DNA of 64,000 nucleotides, from contig JAKSZU010000008.1 of NCBI GenBank assembly GCA_026018925.1, positions 58,884,027 through 58,948,026 of the forward strand, written 5' to 3'. This stretch comes from Tupaia tana (taxonomy: Eukaryota; Chordata; Mammalia; Scandentia; Tupaiidae). Under the pieces are notes generated by a model. That model saw only the letters and a program-made list of their open reading frames with translations, searched no databases and had not been told where the DNA came from. Made by a program: the position numbers and the translations under genes. Below are positions 11,395 through 22,134 of the stretch, one piece after another (the stretch's first letter is position 1; each line of letters starts with the position of its first letter).

Positions 11395-11617
11395 TTTTAT
11401 TTATTTATTTTTTAGCCGCCAAAGGGTATGTGCACTCACCAAAGACAAAACACCCCTAATGGGACGTGGTCACACCACAATCCTTCCTCTGTCCTATGAA
11501 GATCTGGGAACACACATGCAAATATGCCTGGCAACTTCCACATTGCCAGGGCCAGGATCTGAACCACAGGCAGCCATGTGAGATCAGTGCTTAACTGCAG
11601 TGCTATGGGGCCAGGCC
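11395..11617 (-). mobile_element. SINE, A type, old
   Basis: Minus-strand head 'ggccccatagcactgcagttaagc', 'gtggttcagatcctggccc', body remnants and 'cacataccctttggcggctaaaa'. The body is shortened. Confidence 0.65.
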
Positions 11618-11619
11618 AT

Positions 11620-13128
11620 GTGTTATCTTTTGAAAGTTTTAGTATTATCATTATGATGACTTGGACATTTATTAAATTCACCTTCTAGTCTGTATAAATC
11701 TAAATTCATTAACTCCTTCTAGAATTAAAAAAATAGCTCTTCAGATGTAGGGCTCACCTCCAATTTTATTCTGGACTTCAGAACTATGATTTTTTTTTGT
11801 GTGTGTATCTTACTTTTGAAATCTTAAGGATCCAACACTTGATCAAAACCAGATGGCGGTATTCTATGTAATCTCTTCTGTGCTGGCAAGAAATTTCTAA
11901 GTTTTACGTAACTATGCTGATAAGCTGCTAGTATAATTTCAAGGTTAAGAGATAAAAATCTCTATTTTATTCGTATGTTGAAACACCCAATAGAGGGTGA
12001 AAGTATCATTTTGTAAACATAGTTATACTTAATCACATTACAAGTAACATAAAATAGGCTTATTGTTCAGACTCCAATACTGGTCCTGCTATGGGACGAT
12101 AACCTTAATGGTGCATCCTAACAATCAGTCAGGCAAGAGAATCATACTTTTCAGAGAGTGAAACAGCTTCTCTGTGTGCCAAGCTCCATAGTTCCAGAAG
12201 ATGTAGCCTGGGGCAAAAGGGACTAAAAGGAAAACAAACCATATGGCCCCTATTTATAGTTCTGAAGAAAAAAGGAGGACGGACAACAGTTATGCTTTTC
12301 AAGAGAGACTGGTTCTCTCATTAGTTAATGAATACTAAAAGGAGGATGGAAAGAGATGAGAAAGTAGGCTAAATTCACAAGCCTTATTTTAAAAATATAA
12401 AATGAAAAGATTTGAGTCTGTGACCTGCAAAATCCCCTTTAAATCTAAAATTCTGTGATTCCGACCCATAAAAATGTTACACATGAAAGGATGTCAAAGG
12501 TGCCTTTGGGCTGTGGCAGAATGCTGTCTCTATCATAGGAATGGAATTCTTATTTGTGTTTCAGTTCCATAAGCAGTTCCTTGTTCCCGCACACTATTTT
12601 CCCCCCCATTTAGGTAAATATTGTTTTCTAAAAGCCTTGATATAATTTCCTTGAGCAAGCAAAATGTAGTTCTACTGAATATTTTCACCTTAGTATATTA
12701 TCCCTCATTTTTCTCTGCAAGTAATTCACTGAATCTTCTTAATATTAATCTTCCTTATTTATATTATTTATTCTGAGAATCTTAAACTTATGATTATTTC
12801 TCCTAGGAATGCCTTTCACTTTGTATTTTTAACAAATGTACTTGTTTCAAAGCTAAAAGAAAAAACATGAAAAAAATATCTTTTTAGATACAGTATTTAT
12901 CATCAGCTTATTTCAAATTTTGTACATGCATACATACTAATAAAAAGACATGCACCTATAATCATGTTTTACTCATTTAGGTAGAGGACTCTATTAATGA
13001 GACTAAGGTTATGGGCTACATCTCCCAGTCAGCTAGTGAATGTTATTAACTGTTCCACTGCCAAAGCTTATTCTTGATCTAATAAACTATTTTACAAGTG
13101 AAAAGGTAAAACAGTTTGACCTTTTCTT
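11620..13128. other. unassigned intronic sequence
   Basis: AT-rich, with no open frame, SINE or recognised repeat that I can support. Confidence 0.6.
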
Positions 13129-13141
13129 AAAAATTAGTGTG

Positions 13142-13415
13142 GGGAACCAGCAGTTAGCGTAATGGCTATGTCGCTGGACTCCCACGTAGTCGACCGCGGT
13201 TCGCGTCTCGGACCCAGTGGCTTACAACTCACGCCTGGCGCGTGTGCGTGCGTGCCCAAGATCCCGAGAGGAGAATGGAGGAGAAGGGATTGCGGCGTGA
13301 CCATCCCCCCTGGGGGGTGATTTCTCGCTTTCTGTCTCTATGTCTCTCTCTGTCTGTCTGGCGAGCGCATGTGCTCTATAGCGAAAAACCTCTCCAAGAA
13401 AAAAAAAAAAAAAAA
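13142..13415 (+). mobile_element. SINE, A type, A1 subfamily, young
   Basis: 'aaaaattagtgtg' precedes the element (13129-13141) and recurs after its poly-A (about 13416-13428). The head is 'gggaaccagcagttagcgtaatggctatgtcgctggactcccacgtagtcgaccgcggttcgcgtctcgg'-like, with intact CpGs, the C6/G6 dyad and the 'ctctatgtctctctctgtctgtctgg' block. Confidence 0.95.
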
Positions 13416-13646
13416 AAAAATTAGTGTGAAAGAATACAGACGACCCACTGCAAATCCATTAGCAACATTAAAAACACATGATGGATGGGCCATTATTCTT
13501 ACTTTTAAGATACTGATAACCATAATCTATACATCTTCTGAAAAATACCGTTTTTATATTACTGCATGCTATGTAATCATACTTGGAAACTGAATTTATA
13601 CTATAATAAAATTTTATATAATAATAGAGAAAAATACCATAATTAC

Positions 13647-13782
13647 CTTATAGTAATGATTTCCCCTGGGTTTGCCCTTATGAACCAGCTACAGTTGATT
13701 TTGGCAGGATATTCAGAAGGCCAGCCCGGGCTTGTGATTATACCACTTGGTGCTCGAATTTGTTCTGGAGTCTCCCCACAAG
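13647..13782 (-). CDS. LRP12: LRP12 exon 3, first half of CUB domain 1
   Basis: The exon is 136 nt: CT completing a split Ala codon (G|CT), 44 codons from CGETPEQIRAP to GEIITI, and AG of a split Ser (AG|T). The residues CGETPEQI ... GIITSPGWPSEYP ... NCSWFI give the first three signatures of a CUB domain: the opening cysteine, the SPxxP strand and the NCxW turn. The sequon NCSW is likely glycosylated. The acceptor is CTATCTTCCAG|CTTGTG with an upstream AGCTAAC branch-like site. The donor is ATAAG|GTAATT. It continues without a gap in the CUB fold into exon 4. Confidence 0.97.
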
Positions 13783-14209
13783 CTGGAAGATAGCCAAAGT
13801 AACGTTAGCTAATTATTATACTTAAAAACACAGCATTAAGTACATAGTGTTATCAGCCTTCAAAAGCTTCTACTATTCTAGTGAGCTATTTTTGTTTCTT
13901 CCTTTTTAGGCAAAGTACCTTATCCTAATTTACTACATATTTCAGGCAGGTAAGGAAGTTTTCACTTGGATCACTGAGTAAGCATTTGAATCAGGATTGT
14001 TAGCTTTAACCATAGAGAGCCACACACATATGCATGCATCCATCCACCCATCAATCTATTAGTTCCTTTATCCATCTATCTTTTTTTTAAAAAAAACTTA
14101 TCTTTTATATTTACTTTCTTTATTAAAAACTACCTAAACATGACTGTATTTAAATCCTTAAGAGCAGCACATTACTTCTAAGGTACTTTAAACACAATAA
14201 TAAAACATT

Positions 14210-14469
14210 GGGGGACCAGCAGTTAGCGTAATGGCTGTCGCTGGACTCCCACGTAGTCGACCGCAGTTCATGTCCCAGACCCGGTGGCTTGAAACTCACG
14301 CCCGGCGCGTGTGCGTGCGTGCCCAAGATCCCGAGAGCAGAACGGAGGAGAAGGGATTGCGGTGTGGCCATCCCCCCGGAGGGTGATTTTTTGCTTTCTG
14401 TCTCTGTCTGTGCGGCAAGCGCGCGCGCCCTATGGCAAAAACCTCTCAAAAAAAAAAAAAAAAAAAAAA
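14210..14469 (+). mobile_element. SINE, A type, A2-like
   Basis: The head is 'gggggaccagcagttagcgtaatggctgtcgctgg', with 'cagttcatgtccc', body 'cccaagatcccgagag', end 'gccctatggcaaaaacctctc' and a poly-A of about 20. Confidence 0.93.
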
Positions 14470-14847
14470 GATGTTGGACTGTAATTTTAAGAAGTTAAAT
14501 GGTTGGGTAAAGACTGCAAAACATTAAAAGTTACTGCAAAGTATTTCCTCAATGTATGCCATTAATACTTACAAACTTTATAAGGTCACAAATAATTCCT
14601 AAATTATTTAAATATAAAATAAAATCTTCAAAGAGTTATTAGAATATCAGTATGTGACAGATATCACCAGAAAAAAACCCCCACAAGTACAGAGTAAATT
14701 GAAACTAATACCAACACTTTCTTGGATTCTTCTCCTTGCATTATCCTGAACTCTTACTATAATACAGTTAACATCTGACCTACCCAGAATTCAGCTGATA
14801 ATCTGACTAGTTATTCTCCTCCAAGTAGAAAAAATATCCCCAGGCAG

Positions 14848-15077
14848 GGCTAGCAGATGGCATGGTGGTTAAGGCACTGGACTTCCACATGGCTAACTGA
14901 AGTTCGAGTCACAGACCAGGTGGCTTAAAAAATCACAGTGTATGTGTGTGTGCCCCCAAAGTTCTGAGAAGAGAAGGGAGTGCGGCATGGCCATCTCTGA
15001 GGATGTGATTTCTCACTTTCCCACTCTCTCTCTCTAGACAGTGCACATGCCCTATGGCACCCTCACCCCCCAAAAAA
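14848..15077 (+). mobile_element. SINE, A type
   Basis: The head is 'agggctagcagatggcatggtggttaaggcactggac' with 'gttcgagtcacag', a shortened body, 'catgccctatggcaccc' and an A-rich end. Confidence 0.85.
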
Positions 15078-15404
15078 ATGTCCTTGGGCTACAAAAACAA
15101 ATACATGATCAATTGTTTAAGCCTTCAGTAAAATTTAAAGCCAAAGAATCTCTTATTTAATAAAACTTTAATCAATCAGGTTACCTGATTTTTAAAATAA
15201 TAGCGGATTAGAAGTAACACATTAGAAATGGGGAAAGGAGCTACAAGAAATATGTAATTCATTTAGTGAGCTATTTTTATTTCTTCCCTTGTAGGCAAAG
15301 TATCTTATCCTAATTAATTGTATATTTTGGGCAGGCAAGGAAGTGATGGGGACAATTTTCAGAAAATAATAAAACTACACACTGAACTCAAAACTAAGAT
15401 AACT

Positions 15405-15668
15405 CAGGACCAGCAGATGGAGTAATGGTTATGTCACTGAACTCCCATGTAGTCAACTACAGTTTGAGTCCCAGACTCAGTGACTTAAAAAAACTCATGC
15501 TGGGCATGTGCACATGTATGCATGCATTCCCAAAATCCCAAGAGGAGACTGGAGAAGAAGAGACTGCAATATGGTCATCTACCCTTGGGGGTGATGTCTC
15601 ACTTTCAGTCTTTTTCTCTGGCAAGAGCACACACCCTATAGCAAAAATCTCTCATAAAAACAAAACAA
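15405..15668 (+). mobile_element. SINE, A type
   Basis: The head is 'aggaccagcagatggagtaatggttatgtcactg' with 'gtttgagtccc' and a full body ending 'accctatagcaaaaatctctc'. Imperfect flanks 'aactaagataactcag'/'aactatgagaactcag' look like a target-site duplication. Confidence 0.85.
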
Positions 15669-15833
15669 AACTATGAGAACTCAGAATATGTACTTAAAGG
15701 CCCGTCTTCCAAAAAAGAAAACTGTTGTATCATATCATAAAAATTAATAAATTAATAAACATTCACATCATATCTAAAAGAGCTGTTCAATGAGTAAATG
15801 AAATCAGTGTTAAAAAAAAAATAGTGCCTGGTT

Positions 15834-16012
15834 GGGGCCAGCAGGTGGCGTGGAGGTAAGACAGCTGGCTCCCTAGATCCCACATGATAGACTGCTTGTG
15901 GTTCCAGTCTTGGACCAGGCGGTTTATCATGCCAGGCAAGTGTGTGCCTCCCCACCCCCTACCACCAACCCTTGCAAAATAAGTAAATAAGCAAGCAAGC
16001 AAGCAAGCAACT
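15834..16012 (+). mobile_element. SINE with tRNA head, truncated body, (GCAA)n tail
   Basis: The head is 'ggggccagcaggtggcgtggaggtaag' with 'gtggttccagtcttgg' and 'atgccaggcaagtgtgtgcc'. The remaining body is missing and the tail ends in 'aagcaagcaagcaagcaagcaa'. Confidence 0.75.
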
Positions 16013-16552
16013 GCCTGGTACCCATGGCCTGAGCTCTTGTGCATCTAGAGTTCTGCTGTTAAGTCTGTAAATTAGGTAACCTAATTTGTAGATAGTAAAA
16101 TATCCCTATAAAACTATAATTTGGAAAAACAGCTTCTTTTTAGTATTAGAGGTTATATATAGACTGTTCAATTTTGATTAAGAATGCTAGAATGCATACA
16201 TCATTTGAAGAACTATATCCATAATGATCAAAATTAAGTCACCTATATTGCTTAAAGTCAACCCTTATTTCTATAGAAGAAACCATTTCCTGAAGAAAAC
16301 ACGTAATCAAAATTTCAAAAGTATATTCTACTGCATAAAAAAAAAAGCTCACACCTAAAATACCCTGGAATTAGGGTGCACCTACCAAAGGGGGTCGTGT
16401 GTTGAATTATTTTCAGAACATGAAGATTCATGGGATAGTACACACATATACAATACATGGAGCCGTAGCACTTATCTCATTGACTAGGCATATCAAATCT
16501 TTTTTTCTTTTCATTGTTGTGTCATGAAGTTCTGTTAAGAGTAAATTTCCTG

Positions 16553-16737
16553 CAGCCAACTGTGAAGCATTGATAATGCTACTGGACCCAAACTGAAAGG
16601 TCCTCCATTCATGTCCTGGGCACCCACTCATGTGCATGCCCATGATCTGGGTTGGCTGACACTGGGTAGGTCACAGTGTGACGCCCTGTCTGGGGTGTCT
16701 CCTCCTTTCTCTCTCTCAGAAGAAAGAAAGAAAATAA
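16553..16737 (+). mobile_element. SINE, B type
   Basis: It starts 'cagccaactgtgaagcattgataatgc', then 'gtcctccattcatgtcctggg', 'catgcccatgatctgggttggctgacactggg', a CT-rich end and A-rich 'agaaagaaagaaaataaa'. Confidence 0.7.
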
Positions 16738-18056
16738 ATTTGATTACTTAAAATATTCTAAAAATAATTTACTTTAAAAAAGTAAATTTCTCTTACAAAA
16801 CATCTTAATTTTAATGAGCAACATTTCAGAAAAAGACTAAATTTATACAAATGTAATTCAATTTTAAGGTCCTACTAAATAAAATAGTTTTGCTTCTACT
16901 CTGCTCTGAATTATCATCACGGTAATTTAATAAAATGATACTCTAAGTCACGTACAAGACCTTTTTTATTCTCTCTTGCAAAAGCATTCTGGAGTTCTTA
17001 CGTTCAGAAAGATGTAAATAAATAGTCACACTAATCATTACCCCCTGCCCCCAAAGATAGAAAATTGTTCATTTTCATTAAAAAAAAAAAATCCTTTACT
17101 TACAAAGAATAGTACAATTTTGAGTTAAATTATATTTAACTTGGAATTAGAATACCATTCTGACATATAAGCACTCAAATGCTTGTTAGTTGATTTAACA
17201 GCAGTGAGATGCAGTAGAAAACTAGATGAGATCAATTTATGGCCAAGTAGAAATTGTTAACCTTTAAATAAATAAATAGACTAATTACAGGAAAAAAAGT
17301 AGAAAGTATTTTATTAGGCTTCACCTTATCAGGTTTTAAGAAAAATTTTCTGAATACATGAGAAACCCATAGGTGGTGCTCTTATACCAAAAACTAAAGT
17401 TATATTCTGGTATGATAATAAAAAATACATGTTGCGAATATTTTATCTTCATCCAACTGCCCAAGGATAAAAAATACCATCTATAAATAAGAATACTTAC
17501 TTCAAGATTCAGTACTTTACATTTCTAATCCAATATGTACTTTTGTAACATTATTTAAAAATATTAATGACTATAATAAGAAACGAAACTGTGGCAACTT
17601 AAAGTTTCTCTCTGAATTGATTATGAATACATACACTGACCTGGTTTTGCACATTTGCAACATGACTGAATTTGGCATTTTGTTTCAGATCCAGCTAGTT
17701 GTTTTTAACAACACAGTAGTGCATGTACAAATATACTCTACTATAACTACAACTTATTCCCTCTATAACTAAGAAAGGATAAGTTCACATACTAAAAGAA
17801 ACCATTAAAAAGTGTTTCCCCACCTCCTGTTTGGGTTAAGAGTTGCCTGCATATACTGGTAGATTTGGCATCAAAACGTAGATGCTGTCTGTTCTAACTG
17901 CTACTTATTGATTTTGCCATAGTGTCAACTACTAAGCCTTTTTGGGTCTTAGTTTCCTCATGTGTTTATAAAAATGTTGTTATTTGAGTATGTCTTCCAG
18001 CCCTCAATCACGCACCTCTTCCCCTCATCATCCTGATGTATTTCCACTATATTTCT

Positions 18057-18326
18057 TTTTTTTTTTTTTTTTTTTGAGAGGTTTTTGCTATAGGGCGCGT
18101 GCGCTCGCCAGACAGACAGAGAGAGACAGAGAGATAGAAAGCAGGAAATCACCCCCCAGGGGGGATGGCCACGCCGCAATCCCTTCTCCTCCATTCTCCT
18201 CTCGGGATCTTGGGCACGCACGCACACGCGCCCGGCGTGAGTTTAAGCCGCCGGGTCCGGGACTCGAACCGCGGTCGACTACGTGGGAGTCCAGCGACAT
18301 AGCCATTACGCTAACTGCTGGTCCCC
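18057..18326 (-). mobile_element. SINE, A type, A2 subfamily, young
   Basis: A perfect 13-bp duplication 'ccactatatttct' lies at 18044-18056 and 18327-18339. Minus-strand reading: 'ggggaccagcagttagcgtaatgg', canonical B-box 'ggttcgagtcccgg', 'cggcttaaactcacgcc', then the full body and poly-A. CpGs are intact. An open frame of 139 codons across it is only a by-product. Confidence 0.96.
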
Positions 18327-19947
18327 CCACTATATTTCTGATAGCTCATCAGGATGTACTGATAAATTTTTCATTTTCTCACTCTGCATTTTTTTCTCTT
18401 TGACCCACTAAAATAGACTTCCAATTCTCACTTTATCTCCACAGAAATCACGCTAGCAGGCAAAGGCCACCACTGACCTCACTGGCAAATCCAATGGACT
18501 GTCAGTCCCCGGGTACCTGACCTTTCTGGAGCACCTGACACTGGCTCTCTCTTCCTCTTGACTCTGTACTATCTTGGCTGTGCTGACATCACCTCTTCTC
18601 ATTCTCTTTCCAGCTCTGACTGCTCTGAGTGAGTTCTCTAGTAGCAAGTTCTCCCTTCCTCAAACTACTTTATAATTTAATATGTGCTGGGTACCATTAT
18701 GCTCTGGAAAGTCCTGGGACACATACAAAATTTTTTAGAAAATAAATCACCTTTTGTTTTAAACTATAATATTTGTACAGCTTTGCTGGTCTGAACCACA
18801 TCTTTCTAGATTTTTGACTATACTTGCAATTTACAATCCATCAAATCTGACCACCTTTACCTGTGTTCATTCTATCCATGCCTTTGAAGTACTAATACAT
18901 AATTATTTTAGCTACGGTCTAGTTGATTCTTAAATAACAATTAGTTTATATGTAATTGGCAAATAGAGTAATCTTGTCAGTATAATGCAAAACTGTATAT
19001 GATCTTAGTCCAGCATGCTAATGATTTGAAATGACCAGAGGTAAGTTTTCTCAGTTTAAGAATAATTATAAAAAAAACATACAGAAGTGCCTTCCTTTCT
19101 TGCAAGAAGTGATTACTTTATTGGCTTAAGAATTTGCCCAGCTTTCATCTACATTAAGCTATTTTGGAAAGTATAAATATAATAATATTTTGTCTAGAAT
19201 TGTAAAAAACCCTGTATCACAGAGGGAGACATGAAGACTTTGCCCCACTATGAAAACAAAACAAAATGTCCTAATTGATGAAGGATATGCTTGAGTTATG
19301 TTTTCAGTTTTTATTTAATTGGTGTCCGCTAGAAGAAAATGTCTTTAAGAGAGAAGCATGATACCAGACATATGGGTGTGCTAATATGTGAATCAGTAGT
19401 TTATTGTTATAGTTATACTTACAAGTTAATGTGGTAGGAAGTATTCTGTACCAACACTGCTTTTCTCATAAGCTCTGTTATTTTAGTGTGTGATTCTGCA
19501 AAATGTGAGTTTTTCTGAAACACTATATGGCACTATGGCAAAAATAACTATTTTAGTCTTCGTTTATTTTGTTTCCTTAATATATCTCTTAATTACCAGT
19601 ATTAACTTTCTGTTATTGGAACACAAACATACAACAAACACATCTATTTAATTTGCTCTGGTGAGTATCCTTAAATAACAAATATTCAAGTATTTTGGAT
19701 AATGATGATATACATCACTACTTTTTATAAATTTCTCCACTCCTCTTCAATACAGTACTGGAAGTCCTTGCCAATGCAATCAGACAAGAGAGTAAACTAA
19801 AAGGCATTCAAATAGGGAAAGAACAAGTAAAATTATCTCTATTTGTAGATGACATGATTATGTATATAGAAAACTCAAAAGAATCTGAAGAAAAAAAAAA
19901 AAAAAAACCTCCTGGAAGTGATAAATGAATATAGTTAAGTGGCAGGA

Positions 19948-20675
19948 TGTTAGAGAACAACAGAAATGCCACGCTTCTAGAACACCATGGGTCTATGGAC
20001 TCTGAGTAAATAAGTGAATATATGCTCAGGGAATGTGGTCTTCCTGCTTGCAAACAACAGGAAGCTATTAGACGGGTTTGTGATCTGATAAATGTGTTTT
20101 CCAAATTCCAAGGTCCTGGCCAGTCTCTAGCATCATTCAGACATAATCCTTTAACTGATACCAATACCAACCTGTTCAGGAAATTCTCTTGTTTTTCTGA
20201 TTCTCTAAACATCACCTTTCTCTAAAAAAATAACTTTCCTGGGACCAGCAGTTGGTGTAATGGCTATGTAGCTGGACTCCCATGTAGTCAACCGCGGTTT
20301 GAGTCCTGGACCCGGTGGCTTAAACTCACACCAGGCACATGTGTATGCGTGCCCAAGGTCCCGAGAGGAGAATGGAGGAAGAGAAGGGATTGCGGTGTGG
20401 CCATCCCCCCCCCGGGGTGATTTCTTTCTTTCTGTCTCTCTGTCTCTCTCTTTCTGGCAGGCGCAAGCACCCTACAGCAAAAAACAAAAACAAACAAAAC
20501 AAACAAAAAACAAACAAACAAAACAAAACTTTTCTTTCTCCTTTGCCCTAATAAATACAGAGGACCAGATAGACTTAGTGGATACATATCTGACATGTCC
20601 TCTTCCTCTTGACTCAGATCTCTATGTCTCTCCCCGCGCACTTCAGGTGACTCTCTGCCAGTCAGAAGAGTCACA
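19948..20675 (+). mobile_element. solo LTR of an endogenous retrovirus, inside L1
   Basis: The L1 text breaks at 'gtggcagga' and resumes at 'gcaagatacaaaatcaac'. The insert starts TGTTAGAG and ends GAGTCACA, i.e. TG...CA ends. It is flanked by near-identical 6-mers gcagga (19942-19947) and gcaaga (20676-20681). It contains a possible poly-A signal 'aataaa' near 20551. Without the SINE at 20241-20528 it is about 440 bp. No internal viral genes are present. The strand is inferred from the poly-A signal. A 6-bp duplication suggests a class II type, but this is tentative. Confidence 0.7.
20241..20528 (+). mobile_element. SINE, A type, A2 subfamily, inside the LTR
   Basis: The head is 'gggaccagcagttggtgtaatggctatgtagctgg' with 'ggtttgagtcctgg' and body 'cccaaggtcccgagagg'. 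The tail is a long (CAAA)n-like stretch. Confidence 0.93.
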
Positions 20676-21678
20676 GCAAGATACAAAATCAACATACACA
20701 AATCTACAGCATATCTATATACCAACAACAGGCAGGTTCAGGTAGAATTAAAGAAAGGAATCCCATGTACAATAATCACAAAAGTATAAGATACTTAGGA
20801 ATAAACTTAACCAAAGAAAGTCGAAGACGTGATGAGGAAAACTATGAAAAACAAAAACAAAATAAAGGAAAATGGCACAAAAAATGGAAAGAACTCTAGG
20901 AATTAATATAATCAAAATGGCAATTTTACTCAAATTAATCTACATATGTATGTAATCCCAATCAAATTACTAGGGACATTCTTCATAGACTTAGAAAAAA
21001 ACAATCATAGAATTTGTGTGGAATCATAAAAGACCTTATATTGCCAAAACAATACTGTGCAAGAAGAGTGGAATAGGAGGCACCTCACTTCCTGCCCCCA
21101 TTTTATATTACAAAGCTGTGATAATCAAAACAGCATGGTACTCGCACAATAATAGGCATGTAGACCAATGGAACAGAACAGAGACCCCAGAAATAAGCCC
21201 CAAAACATATAGCCAACTGATTTTTGACAAAGACTACCAGACAATCCAGTGGAGAAAAGAAAATCTCTTTTCTTTTCTTGGTGGTGGAAAAACTGGGTAT
21301 CCCCTTCAGAAAGATGAAACTGGACCCTGTCTCTCACCATTAATGAAAATCAACTCCAGATGGATCAAAGATCTAAACCTAAGGCCTCAAACCATAAAAT
21401 CACTGGTGGAAATTCTTGGAGGCATTGGAGTAGATTTCTAAAATAAGACCCCCAAAGCAGAGGCAATAATCCTGAACATAGACAGGTGGGATTAAATCAG
21501 GTTAAAAAGCTCTGTACAGCAAAAGAAACAATAATTAGAGTGAATCGACAACCACTGGAATGGAAAAATGTATTTGCAAACTATGCCTTGAATAAGGGAC
21601 TGATAACCAAAATATATAAGGAGCTCAAGCAGCTCACCTAAAAAAAAAAAAAAAAAATCAACCCAATTAAAAGATGGG

Positions 21679-21832
21679 GGATTGGCAGGTGATGTGGTGT
21701 CTAAGGGTACTGGACTCCCACATGGCTGACCACAGTTCAAGTCCTGGACCTGGTGGCTTGCTTCCCCTCACCCCCCCGTCCCTCACTGGTCAAATTGAAA
21801 TAACAAAGTTAAATAAAATAATTCTCAAAAAA
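21679..21832 (+). mobile_element. SINE, S type
   Basis: The head is 'ggattggcaggtgatgtggtgtctaagg' with 'gttcaagtcctgg' and a short body ending 'gtcaaattgaaataacaaagttaaataaaataattctc'. The left flank 'aaaagatggg' (21669-21678) is repeated only after the next SINE. Confidence 0.85.
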
Positions 21833-22134
21833 AGGGGGGGTACCAGCAGTTAGCGTAATGGCTATGTGGCTGGACTCCCATGTAGTCGACCGTGGTTCGA
21901 GTCCCGGACCCGGTGGCTTAAAACTCACGCCGGGCAAACGTGTGTGCATGCCCAAGATCCTGAGAGGTGAATAGATTGGAGGAGAAGGGATTGAGGCATG
22001 GCCATCACCCGGGGGGGGGGGGGGGGTGATTTCTCGCTTTCTGTCTCTGCCTGTTTGGCAAGCACATGTGCCCTATAGCAAAAAAACAAACAAACAAACA
22101 AACAAACAAACAAACAAAACAACTCTCCAGGAAA
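21833..22134 (+). mobile_element. SINE, A type, A2 subfamily, in tandem with an S copy
   Basis: The head is 'taccagcagttagcgtaatggctatgtggctgg' with 'ggttcgagtcccgg', body with a 17-G run at 22010-22026, and tail (CAAA)n then 'ctctccagg'. Right duplication 'aaaagatggg' lies at 22135-22144. Confidence 0.92.

Larger units (their letters stand above)
5303..13646 (-). other. LRP12: LRP12 intron 3
   Basis: This 8.3 kb intron holds a decayed antisense L1 and at least nine SINE copies in both orientations. Two near-full-length young A copies lie in opposite orientation at 10787-11070 and 13142-13415. The block at about 5360-6750 is mostly unassigned: 5400-5830 is moderately GC-rich with an uninformative 138-codon open frame, and 6095-6350 may be a very old SINE-like relic. 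I see nothing definite at 9540-10165 or 11620-13128. Confidence 0.85.

Noticed and set aside
13142-13220. tRNA-like heads with A- and B-box-like motifs as possible tRNA genes
   Set aside because: The same head begins dozens of copies and is followed by a SINE body and poly-A. The stems do not pair as a functional tRNA would.
17984-18403. 139-codon plus-strand open frame and a paired minus-strand frame over 18088-18330
   Set aside because: Both lie mostly inside the young A2 SINE at 18057-18326. The same peptide words recur at every A-type copy in the window, so the frames are by-products of the repeat.
19948-20675. Possible complete endogenous retrovirus
   Set aside because: Only a single LTR-like segment is present between L1 sequences. 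There is no second LTR and no gag, pol or env remnant.
21016-21441. 141-codon open frame with L1-like protein
   Set aside because: It is a surviving piece of L1 ORF2 in a 5'-truncated element broken by an LTR and SINEs, not a functional gene.
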